This document shows, in pieces, positions 15,244 to 23,991 of a stretch of 33,771 nt of DNA. The notes under the pieces were generated by a model, which made no database searches, was not told where the DNA came from, and worked only from the letters and a program-made list of their open reading frames with translations. The stretch spans positions 1 to 33,771 of the forward strand of contig JBAXWR010000054.1 of NCBI GenBank assembly GCA_037128295.1. Reading direction: 5' to 3'. Source of the stretch: JAAFHB01 sp037128295 (GTDB taxonomy: Bacteria > Bacteroidota > Bacteroidia > Bacteroidales > Prolixibacteraceae). Within the stretch, counting starts at the first letter, position 1. Every line of letters begins with the position of its first letter. The translations under genes and the position numbers were made by a program.

Positions 15244-16404
15244 ATGGAAAAGAATTCTTCTCAGGCTGAAAGGCATCACGAAATCGAAATTTCTGAAGTC
15301 AAAACCAAGAGTGACCTTCGGAAGTTCATTCACCTGCCTGCCCAAATCCATAAAGACCACTCAAACTGGGTCCCGCCAATTTATATGGACGATTGGGAGT
15401 TTTTTGATCCGAAGAAAAACAAGTCATTCCAGTTTTGCGACACGACATTGTTACTTGCCATAAAGGCAAAAAAAGTTGTTGGCCGTATCATGGGGATTAT
15501 CCATAATCAATACAACGAGTCGCACAACGAATTTCATGCACGTTTTGCCTATTTCGAAACATGGGATGACCAGGAGGTTGCTTTTGCTTTGCTAACGGCT
15601 ATCGAAAACTGGGCAAAAGACCATAAAATGGTTAAGTTAGTTGGACCTCTGGGGTTTTCGGACAGGGATCCGGAAGGTTTTCTGATCGAAGGGTTTAACG
15701 AACCTCATGTGATCTCCTCAAATTGTAATTTCCCCTATCAGACTGCCTTGGTTGAGCAGTATGGCTTTGTCAAAGAGGTCGATTGCGTGGCTTACAAGAT
15801 CAAAATACCCTATCCTGTTCCTGAGTTTTATAAAAAAATTCACGACCGTGCCATTCTGCGAAATCCCGGTTTACGGGTACTGGAGTTCACATCAAGGAGA
15901 AAAGTCAAACCTTATATCTATCCGGTGCTCCACTTGCTAAATGATACGTACGTAAATATCTTCGGCTTTGCTCCGTTTACTGAAGCTGAAATGGACGATT
16001 TTGCCAACCGTTACCTGTTCCTGATCAACCCACAGTTTATTAAAATTGTTGTCAATGAGCACAGTAAGGTGATCGGTTTCATAATTGGTATGTCTGATAT
16101 TGGCGAAGGGATCCGAAAAGCAAAAGGCAAACTCTTCCCTTTCGGGATATTTAAAATCTTTGCAGCAGCCCGCAGATCGAAACAGTTGGTTTTGTTGCTG
16201 ATCGGAGTTGACCCGGATTACAGGGGCAAGGGACTTGACACGATGATGGGTGTGAAAATTCTCGAATCGGCCGCGAAACTCGGCATAACTACAATCGTTT
16301 CCCATCTTGAACTGGAAAACAATACCAATGTAAGGGCCGAAATGGAAAAGTTGGGTGGCGAAGTCTATAAACGTTTCAGGATCTTCGAGAAAGAGCTGAA
16401 ATAG
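15244..16404 (+). CDS. GNAT-fold acyltransferase-like protein
   Basis: 386 aa from the ATG at 15244; a TTG at 15220 would add eight residues and is less likely. No signal peptide. The N-terminal half has the family blocks FIHLPAQIHKDHSNWVPPIYMD, FDPKKNKSF, VGRIMGIIHNQYNE and VGPLGFSDRDPEGFLIEGF; the C-terminal half has a second GNAT-like unit with the acyl-CoA loop VDPDYRGKGLDTMM (about 327-340) and a closing NTNVRAEMEKLGGEVYKRFRIFEK. This two-lobed family is common in Bacteroidota. From memory, it resembles the group containing the bacterial ceramide synthase, but I cannot verify that. It follows the kinase gene by 41 bases and is probably co-transcribed with it. Confidence 0.7.
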   Translation: MEKNSSQAERHHEIEISEVKTKSDLRKFIHLPAQIHKDHSNWVPPIYMDDWEFFDPKKNKSFQFCDTTLLLAIKAKKVVGRIMGIIHNQYNESHNEFHARFAYFETWDDQEVAFALLTAIENWAKDHKMVKLVGPLGFSDRDPEGFLIEGFNEPHVISSNCNFPYQTALVEQYGFVKEVDCVAYKIKIPYPVPEFYKKIHDRAILRNPGLRVLEFTSRRKVKPYIYPVLHLLNDTYVNIFGFAPFTEAEMDDFANRYLFLINPQFIKIVVNEHSKVIGFIIGMSDIGEGIRKAKGKLFPFGIFKIFAAARRSKQLVLLLIGVDPDYRGKGLDTMMGVKILESAAKLGITTIVSHLELENNTNVRAEMEKLGGEVYKRFRIFEKELK

Positions 16405-16459
16405 AGTCAACCATTTCTCATCTTTGAACATCTAAAGAACACAACCAATAACTTTGGAT

Positions 16460-16918
16460 ATGAAAAAGATTACGATGATTACTCTATTGCTTTTAACCTT
16501 TTTACAATGTGGTAAGGATCTGAATGTCAATTATGAAAGCCTACTGGATTCAACTTTGGCCAACAAATTTTATTCGTCCGAAATCATCAACCCAAAGTAC
16601 ATGGGACTTTATGGAACCTGGAAAGTAACAGGAACTTCCGGTGGATTTGCAGGACAGGGCTATACGCCTACTTATAGTCATTTGGTAATCAAACCTTATG
16701 GTATTTATGGAATTGTCCGCAACGATAGTTTGATTTCCACAGGCAAAATTTCGATTAAAAATCAAACAGATAGTGAATTGTTTGTTGATTTTATTTCAGC
16801 TTTAAGTCCTGGAAATACTGTAGTGAGCAGTTCATATATCCAATTGCATAACGATACCCTTGACCTTTTCTCCCCTTGCTGCGATATGTTTAATACCCAT
16901 TTCAAAAAGGTAAAGTAG
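16460..16918 (+). CDS. Small putative lipoprotein, lipocalin-like
   Basis: 152 aa from the ATG at 16460 (a TTG lies six bases earlier). The signal sequence ends in LTFLQCGKD; Cys near residue 18 could be lipidated, though Phe-Leu-Gln is not an ideal lipobox. The mature part has YGTWKVTGTSGGFAGQGYTP followed by alternating beta strands, a pattern seen in small Bacteroidota lipocalin-like lipoproteins. Function unknown. It is on the same strand as the GNAT gene, 55 bases away, and faces the PIN gene tail to tail, with only 37 bases between them. Confidence 0.6.
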   Translation: MKKITMITLLLLTFLQCGKDLNVNYESLLDSTLANKFYSSEIINPKYMGLYGTWKVTGTSGGFAGQGYTPTYSHLVIKPYGIYGIVRNDSLISTGKISIKNQTDSELFVDFISALSPGNTVVSSSYIQLHNDTLDLFSPCCDMFNTHFKKVK

Positions 16919-16955
16919 ATACGAATTTCGCCAAAGTATATTTTTACTTATAGAA

Positions 16956-17357
16956 TCAAAATAGCTTACAAAATTTCTCCAGCTTTAAATGTTTAACATT
17001 TGGAAAGGAGATTTTGTCAAGTACTTTGAAATGCTTATCATTTGTTACAATTAACTCAGCGCTTGCAACAATGGCGCAATCAACAAATTTATTGTCATCA
17101 GGGTCTTTAGTTATTAAGTTCCAGGTATAAAAAACAGTTTTTAATTCGGTTGACTGTAATTCAATGATTTGCCTAATAACATTCTGAGCAACTGTTTCAG
17201 AATAAAAATTGCTTAATTGCTCTTCGTACTCAGCAAGAATTTCGGTAGTAACTGCCAAAGTAATTTTCCCTTCACGAATTAAATCATATACCTTTCGATA
17301 TATTGACAATTTGGGAATTATTACCAGTAAACAATTGGTATCGAGAACAATTTTCAT
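16956..17357 (-). CDS. PIN-domain toxin of a toxin-antitoxin pair
   Basis: 133 aa from the ATG at 17357. The PIN nuclease acidic residues are visible: VLDTN at residues 4-8 (Asp6), the conserved Glu in TTEILAEYEE (about 41-50), and the late block KDPDDNKFVDCAIVASAELIVTNDKHF (about 84-110) with several Asp residues. Length and motifs fit the 'putative toxin component, PIN family' type of RNase. Its ATG overlaps the stop of the upstream gene by four bases (ATGA), the usual arrangement of an antitoxin-toxin operon. The target RNA is unknown. A longer reading from 17426 is only the overlap with the antitoxin gene. Confidence 0.85.
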   Translation of the reverse strand: MKIVLDTNCLLVIIPKLSIYRKVYDLIREGKITLAVTTEILAEYEEQLSNFYSETVAQNVIRQIIELQSTELKTVFYTWNLITKDPDDNKFVDCAIVASAELIVTNDKHFKVLDKISFPNVKHLKLEKFCKLF

Positions 17358-17587
17358 TTGTGACGTTTCACATGTGTATTCAAAACGGTATCTAATTTTT
17401 TCTGACTTAATTCCCGAGACTCCCAAATTTCATCAACTTCATCATCAATTCTTTTGGATAAAAAATCTTTTAAAAGTTGCTTTAATTCAGTGAGATCCTT
17501 ATTGCTCATCGGCTTTGAAAACATCTTAAGAATTTCAAATTGGGCATTCGATAAAGTATTAAAACTGTCTTTTACAAGCATTTCCAT
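17354..17587 (-). CDS. Antitoxin partner of the PIN toxin
   Basis: 77 aa from the ATG at 17587. The sequence is acidic and helical (SNAQFEILKMFSKPMSNKDL, LKQLLKDFLSKRIDDEVDEI, WESRELSQKKLDTVLNTHVK), as expected of an antitoxin that wraps a PIN toxin with its C-terminal half. A longer reading to 17716 is rejected because the -7 promoter element at 17603-17610 and the palindrome at 17627-17646 would then lie inside the gene. It overlaps the toxin gene by four bases and is divergent from the alpha-galactosidase gene. Confidence 0.75.
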   Translation of the reverse strand: MEMLVKDSFNTLSNAQFEILKMFSKPMSNKDLTELKQLLKDFLSKRIDDEVDEIWESRELSQKKLDTVLNTHVKRHK

Positions 17588-17602
17588 AATATTATTTTTT
17601 TC

Positions 17603-17646
17603 CAAATTTACAAAAACATTACTTATCTTGTACTCCTGTTTACAAG
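17603..17646 (-). promoter_or_regulatory. Promoter and likely self-regulatory operator of the toxin-antitoxin pair
   Basis: The -7 element TAAATTTG (minus strand) is at 17603-17610. The inverted repeat CTTGTA...TACAAG at 17627-17646 (8-base spacer) overlaps the -33 region, the usual place for an antitoxin to repress its own operon. It also lies in the upstream region of the divergent alpha-galactosidase gene. Confidence 0.45.
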
Positions 17647-17674
17647 TCTGTAAAATCAAATAGCTACCCAAAAG

Positions 17675-19765
17675 ATGAAAAAGGTCAAAATCAAAATTCA
17701 TGTCAGTCTGAGCCATTTGCTTATCGTGTTGATTTTTACCACTATTCTGGGAATAAGTGGTTCAACATATGGACAAATACCTGCGAAAACCCCTGCGAAT
17801 ATATCCGATGTACGGCAATGGGTGGACCAGCAATTTGCCAAAGGGAAAACTCCACCATTTTCGTTCGTTTATGGTGGGAAAAAATCGGAAGCTTTTATCA
17901 AAAATTGGAAGTATGCCACCGAAAAAATAAAGGGTGCTGCACCCAATGTTGAGGAAACCGTTTATTCCTATACCGATCCGCAAAGTAACCTTGTCGTCAA
18001 GTGTAACGTAATCCTGTTTAATGATTTCCCTGCTGTGGAATGGACGCTGCACTTTTACAATGGATCTTTTAAGAATACGCCAATGCTTGAGAAAGCCAAT
18101 GTGATCGACAAGTCGTTTACCAGCGAAGAGAAGTTTACATTTCTTCTGCGTCAGAGCAAAGGGAGCAATGCGGAACGAAATGATTTTCAGCCATCTGATA
18201 AAAGGCTTGAAATTGGTAAGAACATTTATATGACCCCATCCGGCGGCCGCTCGTCCGATAATACTGCCTTCCCATTTTTTAATATCGGAACTTCAACAAA
18301 TCAGGGAATCATCGTCGCAGTTGGCTGGACAGGCAAGTGGTTTGCTGATGTGCTACAGTCGGATGAAAAAACAGTCTCATTAAAGTCTGGAATGGAAAGG
18401 ATGAAGCTAACCCTTTATCCGAAGGAGGAGATCCGGACACCCAAGATTTGTCTGTTGTTCTGGAAAGGGGATGATCAAATGACCGGCCATAACCTGTTCA
18501 GGCAGTTTGTCCTAAACCACCATTCCAGAAAAATCAATGGGACGTTTGCTGAATATCCCCTTTCGGGAAGCTTCGATTATGGTGACCCTGCTCCGTGTGG
18601 CGAATACAATTGTCTGACAGCCGATTACGCGATTGCCATCGTCAACCGGTGCAAACAGTTCAAGGCACTTCCCGAACTTTTCTGGCTCGACGCCGGATGG
18701 TACACCGGATGCGGGTGGGATAAAAAGAATGGGGAATGGTGGCAGAACGTGGGCAACTGGTCGGTCGATAAAGAACGGTTTCCCAATGGACTGAAACCTG
18801 TTTCGGATGCGGTCCACGCTGTTGGGGCTAAATTTATGGTTTGGTTCGAACCCGAACGTGTGCGCCCCGGGACAGAGCTCGACAAGGAACATCCCGAATG
18901 GCTCGTCAAACTTCCGGGAAATGATAATTTCCTGTTTGATCTTGGGAATACCAAAGCCCGTTTGTGGCTGACAGACCATATTTCGGATATGATCAAAAAG
19001 GAAGGAATTGACTACTATCGTCAGGATTTCAATTTCGACCCGATGCCCTATTGGGAAGCAAGGAACAAGCCCGACCGGATAGGGATTCCAGAAATCAAAC
19101 ACATTGAAGGACTTTATGCTTATTGGGACAGTTTGCTGGTTCGCTTCCCCAAATTACTAATCGACAACTGTGCAAGTGGTGGCCGTCGCATCGACCTCGA
19201 AACCACTTCACGAAGTGCCCCGCTTTGGCGTACCGATTACCAGTATGGCGAACCCAATGGTTATCAATGTCATACCTATGGATTGAATTTCTATCTTCCG
19301 ATCCATGGTACAGCAATCTATAAGACAGACAGTTACACTTTCAGGTCTGGATTGGGTGGCACGGCTGTTTTAAATTGGGAAGTAACCGGAAGGGAATCGG
19401 AACCTATTCCAGCAATTCAGAAACGGATCCAGGATTACAAAGAACTTCGTCCCTATTTTTATGGCGATTATTACCCACTTACTGAAAGCCGTAACAACAC
19501 GAGCGACAATGTCTGGTTGGCTTATCAGTTGAACAGGACCAAGCAATCTGATGGGATCGTGATCGCATTCCGCCGGGGTGGTAGCAGCAATGAAACCATT
19601 AAAACGAGGCTCCATGGACTTGAATCTGATTCGGTCTATGAATTGTTTTATGAAGATTATGGGCTTCGGATCCAGAAAAAGGGTTTTGAACTAATGAAAG
19701 ATTTTGACCTCACAATCCCGCAGAAACCGGCATCGTTGTTGATCAGGTATAAAAAGCTTATGTAA
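17675..19765 (+). CDS. GH36 alpha-galactosidase
   Basis: 696 aa with a signal peptide (about 1-33). An N-terminal beta-supersandwich (35-300) is followed by the TIM barrel with the family marks PELFWLDAGWY, KFMVWFEPERVRPG, IDYYRQDFNF (nucleophile Asp451), LLIDNCASGGRRIDLE and LWRTDYQYG (likely acid/base Asp521). The C-terminal beta domain runs from about 590. Enzymes of this family release alpha-linked galactose or alpha-N-acetylgalactosamine; the sub-specificity cannot be read here. It acts in the periplasm or at the surface. It is on the same strand as the GH2 gene, separated from it by 264 bases with a palindromic element. Confidence 0.88.
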   Translation: MKKVKIKIHVSLSHLLIVLIFTTILGISGSTYGQIPAKTPANISDVRQWVDQQFAKGKTPPFSFVYGGKKSEAFIKNWKYATEKIKGAAPNVEETVYSYTDPQSNLVVKCNVILFNDFPAVEWTLHFYNGSFKNTPMLEKANVIDKSFTSEEKFTFLLRQSKGSNAERNDFQPSDKRLEIGKNIYMTPSGGRSSDNTAFPFFNIGTSTNQGIIVAVGWTGKWFADVLQSDEKTVSLKSGMERMKLTLYPKEEIRTPKICLLFWKGDDQMTGHNLFRQFVLNHHSRKINGTFAEYPLSGSFDYGDPAPCGEYNCLTADYAIAIVNRCKQFKALPELFWLDAGWYTGCGWDKKNGEWWQNVGNWSVDKERFPNGLKPVSDAVHAVGAKFMVWFEPERVRPGTELDKEHPEWLVKLPGNDNFLFDLGNTKARLWLTDHISDMIKKEGIDYYRQDFNFDPMPYWEARNKPDRIGIPEIKHIEGLYAYWDSLLVRFPKLLIDNCASGGRRIDLETTSRSAPLWRTDYQYGEPNGYQCHTYGLNFYLPIHGTAIYKTDSYTFRSGLGGTAVLNWEVTGRESEPIPAIQKRIQDYKELRPYFYGDYYPLTESRNNTSDNVWLAYQLNRTKQSDGIVIAFRRGGSSNETIKTRLHGLESDSVYELFYEDYGLRIQKKGFELMKDFDLTIPQKPASLLIRYKKLM

Positions 19766-19771
19766 CTGAAT

Positions 19772-19843
19772 TCTGCGAAAATCAGCGTGATCTGCGGGAG
19801 AAATAAAAAATTTTTTCCCGCAAATAACGCAGATTTTCGCAGA
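19772..19843. repeat. Palindromic intergenic element
   Basis: A 28-base arm (19772-19799, starting TCTGCGAAAATCAGCG) is the inverted copy of 19816-19843, with 25 of 28 positions matching and a 16-base A/T loop. On RNA it would form a very stable hairpin six bases past the alpha-galactosidase stop codon, and it can serve as a terminator. CTGCG/GCGGGA-type elements like this are common in Bacteroidota. The remaining 19844-20029 holds no gene. Confidence 0.7.
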
Positions 19844-20029
19844 GGGACTTTAGATTTTAGTTATCTTAATATTGCTATAACACATTATATATGAGATACA
19901 TAGATTTCAACGTATTTTCGCTTTTTCTTCGTAAATTTTCTTTGCTTAAAAAGTAGCAGCACCCTGAATTTCAATGCCTTCAGGATTACTCTTAAAACTA
20001 AATTACAAACTATTCAATATCAGATCTTT

Positions 20030-23000
20030 ATGAAAAACCGTTTCATTAAAAGAACAAATCAGTTATTTCCATTTATTTCTTTATTTCCACCTATTTCCAT
20101 ATTTCTATTCATTTCCCTATTTCTATCCATTTCTATTTCAGTTCATTCCCAAAATTTGGATTCATTGAGGCAGATCGTCCGTACAATGAATTTTGAAGTC
20201 CCGGTCTTGACTCCTATTCCTTCATCTGTCGCAGGAACCAAAACTGCCAAAATTTCCGAGTTGAACGGCACGTGGAAATTTAATCCAGATAATCAAGATG
20301 TTAGTAAAGCCAAAAATATCCAGGTTCCTGGTGAGTGGGAGATGCAAGGTTTTAAAGTACCTAAAGGGCAAACTGCAACCTATTGGAAATCATTTACAAT
20401 ACCTGAAGGTTGGAAAGGAAACCGTATCAAAATCCGTTTTTATGGAGTAAGTTCCTTCGGAGTGGTCAAGGTGAATGGGAAAACAGTTGGTACGCACGAA
20501 GGGAGTTTTGTTGCCTTTGAATTCGATATTACCGATGCCGTTAAAATTGGTGAGAATACCCTCGAAGTGGATGTTCAGTGCGAAACAATTTCAGACCAAT
20601 TGGCTTGTACATCGCAATATGCGGCTCATCCGATTGGAGGAATCCTCAGAAAAGTACTCCTTTTTACAGTTCCGGCAAACCACATTTCAGATTTTTCATG
20701 GAGTGTTCAATTCGACAAACTATACAAAGATGCTGCCCTGAACATTAAAAGTAAGATAGATTTTGGCAATAACAATTTAAAACAAGCTTCGCTTAATTTT
20801 GAATTGGTGGATCCAAAGGGGAAAACTGTTCCACTTGAAAAATCATCTTTTGAAGTCACTGTCGGACAAGGTAGTGGAGAAATGAATTGTTCCATTCAAG
20901 TAAAGTCTCCTCAGAAATGGGATCCCGAACATCCCAATTTGTACATTCTGAAAACTTCACTTGTTGTTGATGGCAGGGTTCTACAGTCTAACAATCAGAA
21001 AATCGGGTTCCGGCAGGTGGAGATTCGTGGCAATCAATTGTTCATCAATAATAACCCCACAAAGCTAAGAGGAGTTAACCGGCACGAAGTTCATCCATTA
21101 ACCGGTCGCAGCCTTAATCCTGCGCTATGCAGAAAGGACGTGGAACTGTTCCGTGCAGGGAATTGCAACTATATCCGCACTTCCCATTATCCACCTTCCG
21201 AAGAATTTCTTGAGGCTTGCGATGAACTGGGGATGTTTGTCGAAAGCGAATCCTCACTTTGCTGGATTGAACATGGAGCAAGCCCTATCTGGAAAACATG
21301 GAACTACCTTGATTCTAAATATTTGTCATTTATGGTTCGGGCAAATATGGAAAACCTACTCGCCGGCAGACAGCACCCTTGTATCATCATCTGGTCGCTG
21401 GGAAATGAAAGCCGATGGAGTCCTTTGTGGGAAAGGGTTTTAAGCGAAGTCAAAAAACTGGATACTTCGAGACCAACCTCTTTTCATGATCAGTGCTGGG
21501 GTAATTACAACAATGCCAAAAGCAGTGCGGATGTTGCCAATTACCACTATCCTGGTTTGAATGGACCGGCAGAATGTGAAAAAGAAAAAGCACGTCCTAC
21601 CCTTTTCGGCGAATACATGCATGTTCAGTGTTATGCCCGCCGCGAATTAGAGACCGATCCTTCCGTCCGTTCCGATGCTTGGGCAAATACCCTGAAACAG
21701 ATGGTGGACTCCGTCTATCGGTATCCTGCTTGTTTGGGTGGTGCCATCTGGTCGGGTGTTGACGATATTTTTCATTTGTCTGAAAATCAGATCTGTGGTT
21801 ATGGTCCATGGGGACCGATTGATGGTTGGCGGCGCGAAAAGCCGGAATATACAGGCATGAAAAAATCGTATTCACCGGTGATTATCACAAATCTTGAATC
21901 TGCAAAAGTGGTCAATGGTAAGCTGAAACTCGAAATTGAGAACAGATACAATTCATTGAATATAAATGATTTAAAAATAGAGGCAAAAATGGGGTCTCAG
22001 GTGTTCAAAGTAAACGCCAATATCGCCCCATTAAGCAAAGGTGCTGCTGTTTTGGATATGGTTGGTGCCGCAAAGTCTGGTTTTTTAAAACTTACTTTTA
22101 ATGATCCACGCGGATTTGTTTGTCAGGAAGAGATCATTCAGATTGGGGAAAAACCCGTTCCGATCGGATCCAAAATAAAAGTAAACCTTGTCCTGAATGA
22201 AACTGCAAACAGTTTTATGATTCAATCCGGAAAGCTGGTGTTTACAGTCAACAAAAGTGACGGTTCTTTTGGTTGTATCTCACCGTCAGGCGATTCATAC
22301 ATCACCAATGGAGGAAAGATGACTTTGATTCCGTTTAACGGGGATGATGGCGGTGCCCCTGGTATTGCAGCAAATAATTATACCCAGGATATCAAACCGC
22401 TTGACTACAATTTGAACGAAATCCTGAAAGTCAATTCAATCAGTGCTGTTCAAAATCCAGAGGGATCGGTTCGTGTGGTCATCAAAGGGAATTTTGAAAA
22501 CAAACTCGATGGATCACAGGAATTTGAGTTCAATACAGATGGCTCTTTTTCTGTTAGTTATGACTTTAGAGCCCTGGTTGATTTCACAAGCAAAAACCTG
22601 TTGAGGCAGTTTGGTATGTTGCTCACGCTTCCTCGCTCTTTCGACGAGTTGACCTGGGACCGCAAGGGTTTATGGACAGTTTATCCCGGGAACGATATCA
22701 ACCGTTTGAACGGAACGGCAAAAGCCCTTCCTGTCGATTTGAAATATGTGGAAGTCCCCCAGCAAGTCCCGGCAGGCGACTGGAAAGACTTTGCCAATAA
22801 ATTGGGATCCAACGATTTCAGGAGTACCAAAGACCACATCTTCAAAGCATCGTTAAAGAATAATCAGAATTCCGAAATCATTGTTCAGTCAGACGGATCA
22901 CAAAGTGCAAGGTCATGGGTGGACGGGAACCAAATACGGTTTTTGATAGCTGGCCTGAATGGTCCCGGTTCCTGCCATTTCTTTACAGGACCGCGACCCG

Positions 23001-23071
23001 AAATAAAAAAGGGGGAACATTTAACAGGTAATTTCAGAATGGAGTTCCTATCTGGTTCATTAAACAAGTAA
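20030..23071 (+). CDS. GH2 beta-galactosidase, LacZ-like
   Basis: 1013 aa, close to LacZ length (1023). A long hydrophobic signal sequence (1-40) is encoded by repetitive DNA. Domains in order: sugar-binding jelly roll (about 60-215), immunoglobulin-like domain (about 218-335), TIM barrel (about 336-620), a linking domain and the C-terminal small-chain domain (about 735-1010). RGVNRHEVHP opens the barrel; the acid/base is Glu460 in IIWSLGNESRWSP and the nucleophile Glu528 in TLFGEYMHVQ. It hydrolyses terminal beta-galactose. The signal peptide makes it periplasmic or surface-bound, unlike LacZ, so it probably works on oligosaccharides released outside. It follows the alpha-galactosidase gene. 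Confidence 0.93.
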   Translation: MKNRFIKRTNQLFPFISLFPPISIFLFISLFLSISISVHSQNLDSLRQIVRTMNFEVPVLTPIPSSVAGTKTAKISELNGTWKFNPDNQDVSKAKNIQVPGEWEMQGFKVPKGQTATYWKSFTIPEGWKGNRIKIRFYGVSSFGVVKVNGKTVGTHEGSFVAFEFDITDAVKIGENTLEVDVQCETISDQLACTSQYAAHPIGGILRKVLLFTVPANHISDFSWSVQFDKLYKDAALNIKSKIDFGNNNLKQASLNFELVDPKGKTVPLEKSSFEVTVGQGSGEMNCSIQVKSPQKWDPEHPNLYILKTSLVVDGRVLQSNNQKIGFRQVEIRGNQLFINNNPTKLRGVNRHEVHPLTGRSLNPALCRKDVELFRAGNCNYIRTSHYPPSEEFLEACDELGMFVESESSLCWIEHGASPIWKTWNYLDSKYLSFMVRANMENLLAGRQHPCIIIWSLGNESRWSPLWERVLSEVKKLDTSRPTSFHDQCWGNYNNAKSSADVANYHYPGLNGPAECEKEKARPTLFGEYMHVQCYARRELETDPSVRSDAWANTLKQMVDSVYRYPACLGGAIWSGVDDIFHLSENQICGYGPWGPIDGWRREKPEYTGMKKSYSPVIITNLESAKVVNGKLKLEIENRYNSLNINDLKIEAKMGSQVFKVNANIAPLSKGAAVLDMVGAAKSGFLKLTFNDPRGFVCQEEIIQIGEKPVPIGSKIKVNLVLNETANSFMIQSGKLVFTVNKSDGSFGCISPSGDSYITNGGKMTLIPFNGDDGGAPGIAANNYTQDIKPLDYNLNEILKVNSISAVQNPEGSVRVVIKGNFENKLDGSQEFEFNTDGSFSVSYDFRALVDFTSKNLLRQFGMLLTLPRSFDELTWDRKGLWTVYPGNDINRLNGTAKALPVDLKYVEVPQQVPAGDWKDFANKLGSNDFRSTKDHIFKASLKNNQNSEIIVQSDGSQSARSWVDGNQIRFLIAGLNGPGSCHFFTGPRPEIKKGEHLTGNFRMEFLSGSLNK
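20063..20150 (+). repeat. Degenerate TATTTC repeats encoding the signal peptide
   Basis: About eight imperfect copies of (T/C)ATTTC(C/T) with A/T spacers run through the start of the beta-galactosidase gene. They encode the Phe/Ile/Ser-rich hydrophobic core of the signal sequence (FPFISLFPPISIFLFISLFL). Confidence 0.55.
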
Positions 23072-23118
23072 ATCCGAATGCACTCCGAAAAGATAAAAAC
23101 AAAAGAAGGCTTATCGGA

Positions 23119-23151
23119 TTGGACTCATTCTTTAAATATTAACCAGTCCAA
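23119..23151. repeat. Weak hairpin after the beta-galactosidase gene
   Basis: TTGGACT (23119-23125) pairs with AGTCCAA (23145-23151) around a 19-base loop. There is no T-run, so a terminator role is uncertain. Confidence 0.25.
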
Positions 23152-23228
23152 AAGTCAACTTTAACAACTCCTTAACTAAAAATTGGAATAAAAAACCTTT
23201 ATTTTACGGTCAAATTAATCAAAAGGAA

Positions 23229-23981
23229 ATGAAGAAAACTTTATTGTTGATCGGATCATTAATGTTGGGATATATCGCCTTTTCGCAGGACAACGCATCC
23301 GGAACGATTGTTTATGAACAAACAGTCAAAATGGAGATCAAGATGGAGGGCGATGCAGCTCAGTTTGCCGCAATGTTACCCAAAGAACGGAAATCGGTGA
23401 AAGTCCTATATTTTAATGGTCAGCAATCATTATACGAAAATAAAAAAGCGACCGATCAGGAAGATGTCACCATGCAATCGGGTGGTGCCACTGTGATGGT
23501 CCGAATGGCAGACCCTGAAAATAAGGTCTATACCGATATTGTTGAGAAAAAGCAGGTCGAGATGAAGGAGTTTATGACACGTACATTTCTGATTGACAGA
23601 GATATATCCTATTCATGGAAAATGACCGGCAATCAGAAAATGATCCTTGAATATCCTTGTCAGGAAGCCACATGCACCGATGGAGACAAAAAAGTGGTGG
23701 CATGGTTTACACCGGCCATTCCTGTTTCTACCGGTCCAGGAAAATATGGTGGATTGCCCGGATTAATCTTATCTGTTGAACTCGATGAAGGGAAAAACGT
23801 CACAACAATCAAAACCGTTGATCTGACCCCTGTTGCCAAAGACAAGATTGCCGTTCCTGATAAAGGTAAAAAAGTGACGAACGAAGAGTTTACGAAGATC
23901 GTTGAAGAAAAGATGAAAGAGATGGGTGGCCAGGCAGGCTCGGGAGGCGGCACTCAAATGATTATTCGTATCCAAAAATAA
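23229..23981 (+). CDS. GLPGLI family exported protein
   Basis: 250 aa with a Sec signal (1-19). The family signature is GKYGGLPGLILSVEL (about 173-187). It is preceded by the typical Cys pair (YPCQEATC) and by WFTPAIPVSTGP. The protein is beta-rich and periplasmic; the family is specific to Bacteroidota and has no assigned function. The tail is Gly-rich (GGQAGSGGGTQ). The ATG at 23229 has an AAAAGG sequence just before it. It ends 10 bases before the outer-membrane barrel gene, the usual neighbour of this family, so the two almost certainly form one operon. Confidence 0.88.
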   Translation: MKKTLLLIGSLMLGYIAFSQDNASGTIVYEQTVKMEIKMEGDAAQFAAMLPKERKSVKVLYFNGQQSLYENKKATDQEDVTMQSGGATVMVRMADPENKVYTDIVEKKQVEMKEFMTRTFLIDRDISYSWKMTGNQKMILEYPCQEATCTDGDKKVVAWFTPAIPVSTGPGKYGGLPGLILSVELDEGKNVTTIKTVDLTPVAKDKIAVPDKGKKVTNEEFTKIVEEKMKEMGGQAGSGGGTQMIIRIQK

Positions 23982-23991
23982 TTACCTTCAA

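Noticed and set aside
17588..17716. Longer antitoxin reading up to 17716
   Set aside because: It would include the antitoxin promoter, the palindromic operator and the start of the divergent alpha-galactosidase gene.
18512..19102. 196-codon minus-strand ORF inside the alpha-galactosidase gene
   Set aside because: Shadow frame; the plus frame holds the GH36 motifs.
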